A DNA stretch of 64,000 bases, taken from positions 372,001-436,000 of the forward strand of contig CAVWJX010000011.1 of the NCBI GenBank assembly GCA_963755435.1, in the 5' to 3' direction. The position numbers were made by a program, and so were the translations under genes. The notes beneath the pieces are model-generated. The model was given only the letters and a program-made list of their open reading frames with translations, did no database searches and was not told the DNA's origin. Below, in pieces: positions 1 to 8,003 of this stretch (positions are counted from its first letter, which is position 1; each line of letters starts with the position of its first letter). This DNA comes from AP-15 sp963755435. Lineage in GTDB: Bacteria; Pseudomonadota; Alphaproteobacteria; ATCC43930; CGMCC-115725.

Positions 1-1290
1 GAGCGGCGTCTCCTCCTCGAAGATCACGATCAGGTCGACGGCGGTCAGCGAGGCGAGCACCGCGGCCCGTGCGGTTTCGCTCTGCACCGGACGGGTCGGC
101 CCCTTGAGCCGGGCCGCCGAGGCGTCGCTGTTGAGCCCGACGACGAGCCGGTCGCAGGCCGCCCTGGCCTGCCGTAACAGGGCCACATGGCCCGGGTGCA
201 GCAGGTCGAAACAACCGTTGGTAAAGCCGATCCGCAGCCCCTGGCGGCGCCAGCGCTCAACCAGGTCGACAGCATGGGAGCGCGGCATGACCTTGTCGGC
301 GGCATGATCGTGGCCGTCGAGGCGGGCGGCCAGTTCGCTGGCATAAACGACGGCGGTCCCGACCTTGCCGACGACGATGCCGGCGGCGATGTTGGCCAGC
401 CGCGCCGCATCGACCAGGCTCACGCCGGCACCGAGCGCAGCGCCGAGCGTTGCCACCACGGTGTCGCCGGCGCCAGAGACGTCGTAGACCTCGCGCATCT
501 CGGCGTTCTGGACGTGCACCCTTCCGTCGGCGGCCACCAGCACGACCCCTTCCTGGCCCAGCGAGGCGAGGACGGCGCCAAGGCCGCAGCGCTCGATCAG
601 CGCGCGGGCGGCGGCGATGATATCGGTTTTGGTGACCACCGGCATGCCGGTGGCATGCGCCAGCTCGCGCCGGTTCGGCTTCAACAGATCGGCGCCGCGA
701 TAGCGGATGTGGTCGCCGCCCTTCGGATCGACGATGACGAAGGCGCCGGCTTCCCGCGCCGCGCGGATGATTTCAAGCGCCATTCCCTCGGTCAGGACGC
801 CTTTTGCGTAATCCGAAACGATCACCACCGAATGGTCGGTCACCAACTCGCGCACCAGCCGCAGCAGGTCTTCACGGATATAGGGGTCGAGCGGCTCCGC
901 GGTTTCGCGATCGGCGCGCAACAATTGCTGATTGGCGGCGACATAGCGCGTCTTGACCGTGGTGGTGCGCTGCGGCTGGACCAAGACATGGAGCTGCGCG
1001 CCGTCCTGGGCTTCCAAGAGCCGGCCGATCTCGCGGCCGGCGTCGTCATTGCCGATGACCGAGACGAAGGATACCGAGGCGCCCAGGGCCGCGAGGTTGC
1101 GCAGCACGTTGCCGGCACCGCCCAAGGTCTTCAACTCACGCTCGATCCGCAACACCGGGATCGGCGCTTCGGGCGACACGCGCTCGACCTGGCCGTAAAT
1201 ATAGTGATCGAGCATCACGTCGCCGATGCACAGGACACGCGCCGAAGCTAGTCGCTCGATATACGGAATGAGGTCGCTGTTGTCGGTCAT
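1..1290 (-). CDS. hldE: Bifunctional heptose-7-phosphate kinase / heptose-1-phosphate adenylyltransferase, 3' end outside window
   Basis: Makes ADP-heptose for the LPS inner core in the cytosol: the N-terminal ribokinase-like domain phosphorylates heptose-7-phosphate at C1, and the C-terminal nucleotidyltransferase adds AMP. The frame is open for 430 codons from an ATG at 1290 to the window edge. The kinase half spans about residues 1-320, with the PfkB-type signature DVSGAGDTVVA. The transferase half begins near residue 345, with the nucleotidyltransferase motif GFTNGCFDLLHPGH. Family proteins are about 480 residues, so roughly the last 50 are missing. Its job fits the lipid A/Kdo genes found at 6-12 kb. 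Identity is secure; only the C-terminus is unseen. Confidence 0.95.
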   Translation of the reverse strand, partial: MTDNSDLIPYIERLASARVLCIGDVMLDHYIYGQVERVSPEAPIPVLRIERELKTLGGAGNVLRNLAALGASVSFVSVIGNDDAGREIGRLLEAQDGAQLHVLVQPQRTTTVKTRYVAANQQLLRADRETAEPLDPYIREDLLRLVRELVTDHSVVIVSDYAKGVLTEGMALEIIRAAREAGAFVIVDPKGGDHIRYRGADLLKPNRRELAHATGMPVVTKTDIIAAARALIERCGLGAVLASLGQEGVVLVAADGRVHVQNAEMREVYDVSGAGDTVVATLGAALGAGVSLVDAARLANIAAGIVVGKVGTAVVYASELAARLDGHDHAADKVMPRSHAVDLVERWRRQGLRIGFTNGCFDLLHPGHVALLRQARAACDRLVVGLNSDASAARLKGPTRPVQSETARAAVLASLTAVDLIVIFEEETPL

Positions 1291-1384
1291 CGCGGTTTCG
1301 TTGATCGCGCAGTCTTCAATTCTACATTTGCCGGGAGCGACACGCGAACGCAAGATTTTGCCGCGGCCGGACCCAGTCACCCGC

Positions 1385-1895
1385 TCACCGCTGCCGCCGC
1401 AGCAGCAGGTAGAGGGCGCCCTCCCCGCCGTGGCGCGGCTGCGCCGCCGCGGTCGCCAGGATCCGCCGTCGCAGCCCGGCTTCTTCGAGCCAGCGCGGCA
1501 CTGCGCGCTTGAGCACCCCCGGCCCGTCCGGCCCGAGGCCACGCCCGGTGATCACCAGGACGCAGCGCCGGCCGGCCTGGTGCGACGCCCAGACGAACTC
1601 GGCGAGCTCGCGATGGGCCTCGGCCTGGGTCATGCCGTGCAGATCGAGGCGGCCCTCGATCGGATGGAGCCCGCGCTTCAGCCGTTCGGCATTGGCCCGG
1701 TCGATCCCGGCAAACCGGCCGAGCGGCTGCTGAACCATATCGGGCGTCGGGACGGCCTCGGTGCGGACCGGCGCGCCGGGCGGCGGGGCCGGGCGGGCGG
1801 CTGCGGCCCGGCAGCGGAGTTACATCGCGGATCGCCTCGGCCCACAATGCCCGATCGCGGTGTGCGGCTGCCCCGTCATCCCTCGGTCTGACCAT
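1385..1895 (-). pseudogene. Smr (MutS2 C-terminal-like) domain protein, frameshifted
   Basis: The Smr domain, a small nuclease/DNA-binding fold, is clear in the frame ending at 1385, with the signatures LDLHGMTQAEAH and VLVITGRG. Its usual N-terminal lead-in, ALWAEAIRDVTPLPGR, lies in a different frame that starts at ATG 1895. The Smr frame has an in-frame stop at 1820-1822, so no single frame covers the protein. One indel within about 1740-1815, a run of C- and G-rich codons, would restore a protein of about 170 residues. The start overlaps the 3' end of lutC by 20 bases. This is either a broken gene or a consensus error; the latter is plausible because both halves are well preserved. Confidence 0.75.
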
Positions 1896-2616
1896 CCTTT
1901 GCTTCCTGCCCGTCCGCTTCCTGCCGATCCTCGACGATGACGATGTGGAGCCGGCGCGGCCCGTGCGCGCCTAAGACGATGCGCTGCTCGATATCGCCGG
2001 TGCGCGACGGCCCGGTGATGAAATTGACCGACCGCGGCAAGCCGGCCGCCGAGGATGCCAGGACCGCGGCGGCGCGCAGCCGGTCCCAGCCATCCTCATA
2101 GGTGGCGACGATCTGGCCGGCGCGGACCACGGCAATATGGGTATCGGGCAGAAAATTCAAAGTCGTCGGCGTCCGCGCCCCGGACACCAGCATCAGGGTT
2201 CCGGTCTCGGCCACCGCGGCAAAGCACGGGGTCAGGCTGACCGCATCGTCAGGCTCGGCCCGGCCGCGGCGGATGCGCAGCAGCGGCCGGATTTTCCACG
2301 GGATCTCGTCGAGGCTCGGATCGGGGGCCATGACCAGCTCGGCCGGCAGGTTTTCGGCGGCGAGGTAGCGCGCCACTTCCTCCGGCACCGCCGCGGCCGA
2401 AGGGACCCGGGTCACCGTTGCCTGCGCCGCTTCGGCCATCGCTGCGAACAGCTCGATCTGGCCGACATTGTCGAGCGCGGCCGCCCGCGCCGGGACGAGA
2501 TTACGGCGATGCGCCGCAACCCGCGCGCGCAGCTCGGCTTCGCTCTTGCTGTCGAGCGGCCCGCGCCGTAACGCGCGGCGAATGCCGCCGAGGATGTCCG
2601 CGCGGGCTCCGCTCAT
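1876..2616 (-). CDS. lutC: Lactate utilization protein C (LUD domain)
   Basis: Third gene of the LutABC iron-sulfur complex, which oxidises L-lactate to pyruvate in the cytosol. It encodes 246 residues with a LUD domain; the segment LTPCFAAVAETGTLML is the typical core, and FITGPSRTGDIEQ near the C-terminus is the characteristic LutC motif. The ATG at 2616 overlaps the lutB stop by four bases (ATGA), which decides the start over a longer upstream extension and implies translational coupling. It is slightly longer than the family norm because of a charged, low-complexity tail. The family assignment is secure. The substrate is inferred from the complete lutABC set. Confidence 0.9.
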   Translation of the reverse strand: MSGARADILGGIRRALRRGPLDSKSEAELRARVAAHRRNLVPARAAALDNVGQIELFAAMAEAAQATVTRVPSAAAVPEEVARYLAAENLPAELVMAPDPSLDEIPWKIRPLLRIRRGRAEPDDAVSLTPCFAAVAETGTLMLVSGARTPTTLNFLPDTHIAVVRAGQIVATYEDGWDRLRAAAVLASSAAGLPRSVNFITGPSRTGDIEQRIVLGAHGPRRLHIVIVEDRQEADGQEAKDGQTEG

Positions 2617-4046
2617 TGCCCGCGACCGCGTTTGAGCCGCCGGGCCCACAGACGGTGGAAGCTCTGGCCCTCGGGCGCCGGCAGATCGCGCACCGCGGTC
2701 CAGCCGCCGGCGAGCGGCAGGCTGCGGAAGCGGCCGCGACGCCCGCCGGCCCAGCCGAGCCCACGGCTCGCAATCTCGGCGAGCGCATGGTAGAGCGCCG
2801 GCCGCCGCGCCACCCAGGCCCAGAGGGACAGCCCGGTCCGCCACACCGGCGGGGTGAGTTTTCTAGCGAATTCGCGCTCGCGCCAATGGCGCAGCATTTT
2901 CGGCAGCGGGATCTTGACCGGGCACACGCTCTCGCAGCGCCCGCACAGAGTCGAGGCGTTGGGCAGCGCCGCCGCCTCGTCGATGCCGATCAGGCTCGGG
3001 GTCAGCACCGCCCCCATCGGCCCCGGATAGACCCAGCCATAGGCATGGCCGCCGACCGCGGCATAGACCGGGCAATGGTTCATGCAGGCGCCGCAGCGGA
3101 TGCAGCGCAGCATGTCATGGAACTCGCCGCCCAACATCGCGCTGCGGCCGTTGTCGAGCAGCACGACGTGGTAGGCCTCGGGTCCATCGAGATCGCCCGG
3201 CCGGCGCGGCCCGGTCGACACCGTCGTGTAGGACGAGAATTCCTGACCGGTGGCCGAGCGCGCCAGCACGCGCAGCAAGCTCGCCGCGTCCTCGAAGGTC
3301 GGCACCAGCTTTTCGAGGCTGGCGAGAACGATATGGACGCGCGGCAGGGTCTGGGTCAGATCGCCGTTGCCCTCGTTGGTGACGATGATGCCGGATCCGG
3401 TCTCGGCGACCAGGAAATTGGCCCCGGTGATGCCGACATCGGCGGCGAGAAAGCGCGGCCGAAGCAGGGCGCGCGCTTCGTCGCACAGCTGCCGCGGCTC
3501 GGCCAATGGCCGGTCCGGGTCGAGCGCCCGGTGCTCGGCGCGAAACGTGTCGGCGACCTGCTCCTTGACCAGGTGCATCGCCGGCGCGATCAGATGGCTC
3601 GGCGGCTCATGGCGCAGCTGGATGATGTACTCGCCGAGGTCGGTCTCGACCGGAGTAATGCCATTCGCCTCGAGGAAGTCGTTGAGGCCGATCTCCTCGG
3701 CGATCATCGACTTGCCCTTGGTCACGCTCGCAGCACCCGCCGCCCGGCAGATCTCGAGCACCGCCGCGCACGCCTCTGCGGGGGTGCGCGCCCAATGCAC
3801 CTCGCCACCCGCGGCGACGACGTTCTCCTCGTAGAGTTCAAGATAGAAATCGAGATGGGCGAGGGTGTGCTCCTTGATGCTTTGGCCGACATCGCGCAGC
3901 GCCTCGAATTCCGGCAGCCGGTCGACGGCCTCGCGGCGGCGCGCCGGAAACCCGCTCCGGGTCATCATCGACAACGCGCGCTGCAGATTCTGATTGGCGA
4001 GGCCGGCGCGGGCGTTGGCCGCGAAATCGCGACTGGTGGCGCGCAT
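2613..4046 (-). CDS. lutB: Lactate utilization protein B (LUD plus 4Fe-4S ferredoxin domain)
   Basis: A 477-residue subunit of the L-lactate-oxidising LutABC complex. An N-terminal LUD domain occupies about residues 60-290. A bacterial ferredoxin-type region follows, with two cysteine clusters, CIRCGACMNHCP and CGRCESVCP, each able to hold a 4Fe-4S centre. The start at ATG 4046 lies four bases after the lutA stop, and the gene ends in a four-base overlap with lutC, so lutABC is one compact operon. An upstream ATG at 4109 would run back into lutA and is less likely. Domain order and length match the family. Confidence 0.93.
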   Translation of the reverse strand: MRATSRDFAANARAGLANQNLQRALSMMTRSGFPARRREAVDRLPEFEALRDVGQSIKEHTLAHLDFYLELYEENVVAAGGEVHWARTPAEACAAVLEICRAAGAASVTKGKSMIAEEIGLNDFLEANGITPVETDLGEYIIQLRHEPPSHLIAPAMHLVKEQVADTFRAEHRALDPDRPLAEPRQLCDEARALLRPRFLAADVGITGANFLVAETGSGIIVTNEGNGDLTQTLPRVHIVLASLEKLVPTFEDAASLLRVLARSATGQEFSSYTTVSTGPRRPGDLDGPEAYHVVLLDNGRSAMLGGEFHDMLRCIRCGACMNHCPVYAAVGGHAYGWVYPGPMGAVLTPSLIGIDEAAALPNASTLCGRCESVCPVKIPLPKMLRHWREREFARKLTPPVWRTGLSLWAWVARRPALYHALAEIASRGLGWAGGRRGRFRSLPLAGGWTAVRDLPAPEGQSFHRLWARRLKRGRGQ

Positions 4047-4050
4047 CGGG

Positions 4051-4845
4051 CTAGCGCGAGGTTCCGGTCGGCGGAAAATCGCCGGGCTTGCCGATCGGCG
4101 GGACCTCACCGGTCATGCCGGCGAGCACCTCGGCGACATGCCGAACTTCGACCGGCTCGCCGCGACGGGTGAGCTTGCCGGCGATATTGAGGAGGCAGCC
4201 GAGATCGCCGGCCAGCACCGCTGCCGCACCGGTGGCGGCGATGTCGCTCGCCTTGTCGTCGACCATCTTGTCCGAGATGTCCGGATATTTGACGCAAAAG
4301 GTGCCGCCGAAGCCGCAGCATACCTCGGCTCCGGGCAATTCGCGCAGCCGCAGCCCTTCAACCGAGGCGAGCAGGAGACGCGGCTGATCCCTCACTCCGA
4401 GCTCGCGCAACCCAGAGCACGCGTCGTGATAGGTCGCCTCGCGGGGCCACTGTGCCTGGACCCGCCGCACGCCGCAAACATCGACCAGGAACGAGACCAG
4501 TTCCCAGGTACGCGCCGCCAGCTCGCGCGCCCGCGGCAGGACCGCCGGATCATCGGCGAACAGCTCGGGGTAGTGCTGGCGGATCATGCCGGCGCAGGAG
4601 CCGGACGGGGCGACGACATAGTCATAACCGGCGAAGACATCGATGACCTGTAGCGCGATCGCCTTCGTATCGGCGCGGTCGCCCGAATTATAGGCTGGTT
4701 GGCCGCAGCAGGTCTGGGCACGCGGCACCTCGATCGCGCAGCCGGCCTGTTCCAGCAACCGGATCGCGGCAAATCCGACCGTCGGCCGGAACAGATCGAC
4801 GAGGCAGGTCACGAACAGCCCCACCCGCGCCCGGCGCTCGGCCAT
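4051..4845 (-). CDS. lutA: Lactate utilization protein A (CCG-domain iron-sulfur subunit)
   Basis: A 264-residue protein with two cysteine-rich CCG domains, as in LutA/YkgE and the GlpC/HdrB family. The first has QTCCGQPAYNSG and the second EVCCGFGGTFCVK, with CSGLREL between them. It forms part of the LutABC lactate oxidation complex. The start is set at ATG 4845 because GGGAG sits about ten bases upstream. It is the first gene of lutABC and is divergent from the LigB-type dioxygenase at 5025, so the 179-base gap should hold the operon promoter, though I see no clear motif. Confidence 0.93.
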   Translation of the reverse strand: MAERRARVGLFVTCLVDLFRPTVGFAAIRLLEQAGCAIEVPRAQTCCGQPAYNSGDRADTKAIALQVIDVFAGYDYVVAPSGSCAGMIRQHYPELFADDPAVLPRARELAARTWELVSFLVDVCGVRRVQAQWPREATYHDACSGLRELGVRDQPRLLLASVEGLRLRELPGAEVCCGFGGTFCVKYPDISDKMVDDKASDIAATGAAAVLAGDLGCLLNIAGKLTRRGEPVEVRHVAEVLAGMTGEVPPIGKPGDFPPTGTSR

Positions 4846-5024
4846 TTGCGGCAAACTCCCACTGCAAAACCTGCCGGAAACTAGGTGCGCCGCTCGCCGC
4901 AAAGCAATGTCCGGCACCTGGTTGCGGAGTGACGCTACTCATTACACATCCGTGGCTGCCAAGCGATCGGAAATAGGCTAGGATCGAGACCGATCGGCGT
5001 CTGACATCGACAGGGAGCAGGGAG

Positions 5025-6089
5025 ATGGGCGAAATTCTCGGACTTGGCTGCACGCACTATCCGGGCCTGACCGTGCCCGACGAACTGCTGCCGGCGGCCT
5101 TTCATCGCTTCTTGACGGCGCCCAACGTCCCGGACCACTACAAAAATCCGGCGAATTGGCCGGCCGAGCTGGTCGCCGAACTCGGCAACGACGAGGGCCA
5201 ATCATCGGCCCAGCGCTACGCCGCGCGAATGGCCGATGATTTTCGCACGATCCGCAAGGCGCTCGACGACTTCAACCCGGACGTCGTGCTGGTCTGGGGC
5301 GACGACCAGTACGAAAACTTCCGCGAAGACATCATCCCGGCCTTCTGCCTGCTTGGCTACGACGACGATTTCGCGACGCAGCCATGGCACAATGGCAATG
5401 GCGGCCGACCGAACCGGTGGGGCGAACCAGGCGACTGGTCGCTCAAATTGCATGGCCATCGCGACATGGCCAAATACCTCGCCACCGGGCTCATCGAGCG
5501 CGGCATCGATATGGCTTATGCCTACAAGCCCTTGCACCACCCGCTGGCGCACGCCTTCACCAACACCTTTCTCTATCTCGATTGGGACCGTAGAGGCTTC
5601 CCCTATCCGGTGGTTCCGTTCGCGGTCAATTGCTACGGCAGCAATTTGCTGCATGCCAAGGGCGGCACCTCGGCCCTGTTCATGCCGCCGCGCGACCCGA
5701 AGATCGCCGCCGATCCACCTTCGCCGCACCCATGGCGCTGCATGGAGGTCGGCAAGGCGGTGGCCGAGACCCTGGCGGCCTCGCCTTATCGGGTGGCGCT
5801 GATCGCGTCGTCGAGCTGGTCGCATTGCTTCCTGTCGCCGACCAACGGCTATCTGTGGCCCGACCACAAGGCCGACCGGCTGCTGTTCGACGCCCTCTCG
5901 CAGCGCGACTACGACACCTGGCGCAAGCGCCCGCTGGCCGCGATGGAGCAGGCCGGCCAGCACGAGATGCTGAATTGGTGCGCGCTGATGGGAGCGATGG
6001 AGACGCTCGATCGCCAGCCGGTCGTTCACGACTATGTCGAAACGCATATCTTTGCCTCGGAGAAATGCTTCGTCTCCTATCCGGCATAG
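5025..6089 (+). CDS. LigB-type class III extradiol ring-cleavage dioxygenase family protein
   Basis: A 354-residue protein of the LigB superfamily (catalytic subunit of non-haem iron extradiol dioxygenases such as protocatechuate 4,5-dioxygenase). Visible features include LGLGCTHYPGL near the N-terminus, the PDVVLVWGDDQYEN strand, KPLHHPLAHAFTNT and the SSSWSHCF segment, matching the usual positions of iron and catalytic histidines. A good ribosome site (GGGAG) lies just before the ATG. It stands alone, divergent from lutABC, without a LigA partner or other aromatic-degradation genes, so the substrate cannot be named. Many family members of this length are uncharacterised. Confidence 0.75.
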   Translation: MGEILGLGCTHYPGLTVPDELLPAAFHRFLTAPNVPDHYKNPANWPAELVAELGNDEGQSSAQRYAARMADDFRTIRKALDDFNPDVVLVWGDDQYENFREDIIPAFCLLGYDDDFATQPWHNGNGGRPNRWGEPGDWSLKLHGHRDMAKYLATGLIERGIDMAYAYKPLHHPLAHAFTNTFLYLDWDRRGFPYPVVPFAVNCYGSNLLHAKGGTSALFMPPRDPKIAADPPSPHPWRCMEVGKAVAETLAASPYRVALIASSSWSHCFLSPTNGYLWPDHKADRLLFDALSQRDYDTWRKRPLAAMEQAGQHEMLNWCALMGAMETLDRQPVVHDYVETHIFASEKCFVSYPA

Positions 6090-6154
6090 AGTTGACCGCC
6101 GGCACGACAAGCCGCGGCGCCGTGACCGAGGCTGGCCGCTGAGCGCCGCCGCCC

Positions 6155-7999
6155 TTGCCAATCCGGGTCCCCGTCTCTAACACTGCCGGCGGGGACCCAT
6201 GTCGAAGAAAGCCGCCGATCCTCGAAGAAGGCGCGCGCACATTCGCGCTCGTATGGCGCTTGGCGCGCGACTTCATGCGCCCACATGCGCCACGCATCGG
6301 GCTCGCGTTTCTGCTGATGGGAGCGGCAGCCGGCAGCACGGCAATGCGCGCCTGGCTGATGCAGCCGGTGCTCGACCGTATCTTTGTCGGGCGCGACAGC
6401 TCGCTGTTGCTGCTGATCGCCGGCGCAGCGCTGGCCATCGCCATCGTCAAGGGCCTGGCCGATTACGGGCAGGCGGTGCTGATGAACCGGGTCGGGCTGC
6501 GGGTCATCGCCGATGTGCAGATCGCGCTGTTCGCCCGGCTGATGCGCGCCGATCTCGCCTATTTCCACAGCCATCCGAGCGGGACCCTGATCTCGCGCTT
6601 TACCAGCGATGCGGTGCTATTGCGCAGCGCCGCGGCGAACGTCCTCGGCGGCATCGGCAAGGACGCGCTGACCGTTGTCTTTCTGGTTGGAGTCATGTTC
6701 TACCAGGACTGGCTCTTGGCCTTGATTTCGTTTTTTATTTTCCCGCTGGCGATTCATCCGATCGTCGGCATCGGCCGCCGCATGCGCCGGGTTTCGGCCA
6801 ACACGCAGGCCGAGATCGGCCAGCTGACGACGTTGCTGAGCCAGACCTTCCAAGGCGCTCGCCTGGTCAAAGCGTACGGCATGGAAGCCTACGAGCAGCG
6901 CCGCGCTGCCGGCCTGTTCGAACGGCTGTTCGCGCTGACCAACCGGGCGACGCGCACCCGGTCGCGGGCCTCGCCGATGATGGAGACCCTGGGTGGAGCG
7001 GCAATCGCGATCGTGATCCTCTACGGCGGCCATCAGGTGATCGCCGATTCGCGCACCCCCGGCGCCTTCTTCTCGTTCATCACCGCCTTGCTGCTCGCGT
7101 ATCAGCCGCTAAAGAGCCTCGCCAATCTGAATGCCTCGCTGCAGGAGGGCCTGGCCGCCGCTCATCGCATCTTCCAGGTGCTCGACGTCGAGCCGACGAT
7201 CCGCGACTTGCCGGGCGCCCGGCCGCTGCATATCGCCGGTGGCGAAATCTGCTTCGAGCGAGTGCGCTTTGGCTATGCCCCCGGCGCGGTCGCGCTCGAC
7301 GGCGTCTCGTTCACGGTCCCGGCCGGGCGCACGGTGGCGCTGGTCGGTGCATCGGGGGCGGGCAAGTCGACGATTCTCAACCTGATCCCGCGCTTTTTCG
7401 ATGTCGAGGAGGGCAGCATCGCGGTCGACGGACAGGATATCCGCACCGTGAGCCTGGCTTCGTTGCGCGGTGCGGTGGCGCTCGTCGCTCAGGAGGTCAC
7501 GCTGTTCGACGACACGTTGCGGGCCAATATCGCCTATGGCCGGTTCGGGGCCGCGGCAGCCGACATCGAGGCGGCGGCGCAGGCGGCCGGCGCCGACGAG
7601 TTCATCCGCGAACTGCCGAACGGCTACGACACGCAGGTCGGCGAGCATGGCGTGCGTCTCTCCGGTGGTCAGCGCCAGCGGCTGGCGATCGCCCGGGCGA
7701 TGTTGAAGGACGCCCCCATTCTGCTGCTGGACGAGGCGACTTCGGCGCTCGACAGCGAATCCGAACGCCAGGTCCAGACCGCGTTGCGCACGCTGATCCG
7801 CGGGCGCACCACCCTCGTCATCGCCCATCGGCTGTCGACGGTGCAGGGCGCCGACCTGATCTGCGTCGTCGATCGCGGGCGCATTGTCGAGAGCGGCCGG
7901 CATTCGGAGCTGCTCGCCCGCGACGGGCTCTATGCGCGGCTCTATGCGATGCAGTTTGCCGACGAGCCCGACCTCGTCGCCGCCGCCCCGGCGCAGTAG
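6155..7999 (+). CDS. msbA: Lipid A/phospholipid ABC exporter, MsbA type (transmembrane plus ATPase)
   Basis: A half-transporter of about 600 residues that flips lipid A core across the inner membrane. The six-helix ABC transmembrane domain covers about residues 40-340. The ATPase follows, with Walker A (GASGAGKST), ABC signature (LSGGQRQR), Walker B (ILLLDEATSALD) and the H-loop (VIAHRLS). It heads the DUF374-waaA-lpxK-lpxL cluster. The N-terminus is uncertain: in this frame the only early start is TTG 6155 with no ribosome site. ATG 6199, behind GGGGACCC, is in another frame and encodes a family-like MSKKAADP, which suggests a one-base frame change near 6215-6230. Confidence 0.92.
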   Translation: MPIRVPVSNTAGGDPCRRKPPILEEGARTFALVWRLARDFMRPHAPRIGLAFLLMGAAAGSTAMRAWLMQPVLDRIFVGRDSSLLLLIAGAALAIAIVKGLADYGQAVLMNRVGLRVIADVQIALFARLMRADLAYFHSHPSGTLISRFTSDAVLLRSAAANVLGGIGKDALTVVFLVGVMFYQDWLLALISFFIFPLAIHPIVGIGRRMRRVSANTQAEIGQLTTLLSQTFQGARLVKAYGMEAYEQRRAAGLFERLFALTNRATRTRSRASPMMETLGGAAIAIVILYGGHQVIADSRTPGAFFSFITALLLAYQPLKSLANLNASLQEGLAAAHRIFQVLDVEPTIRDLPGARPLHIAGGEICFERVRFGYAPGAVALDGVSFTVPAGRTVALVGASGAGKSTILNLIPRFFDVEEGSIAVDGQDIRTVSLASLRGAVALVAQEVTLFDDTLRANIAYGRFGAAAADIEAAAQAAGADEFIRELPNGYDTQVGEHGVRLSGGQRQRLAIARAMLKDAPILLLDEATSALDSESERQVQTALRTLIRGRTTLVIAHRLSTVQGADLICVVDRGRIVESGRHSELLARDGLYARLYAMQFADEPDLVAAAPAQ

Positions 8000-8003
8000 C
8001 GGC

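Noticed and set aside
187..1251. 354-codon plus-strand open frame
   Set aside because: Mirror of hldE, whose motifs on the minus strand are unmistakable.
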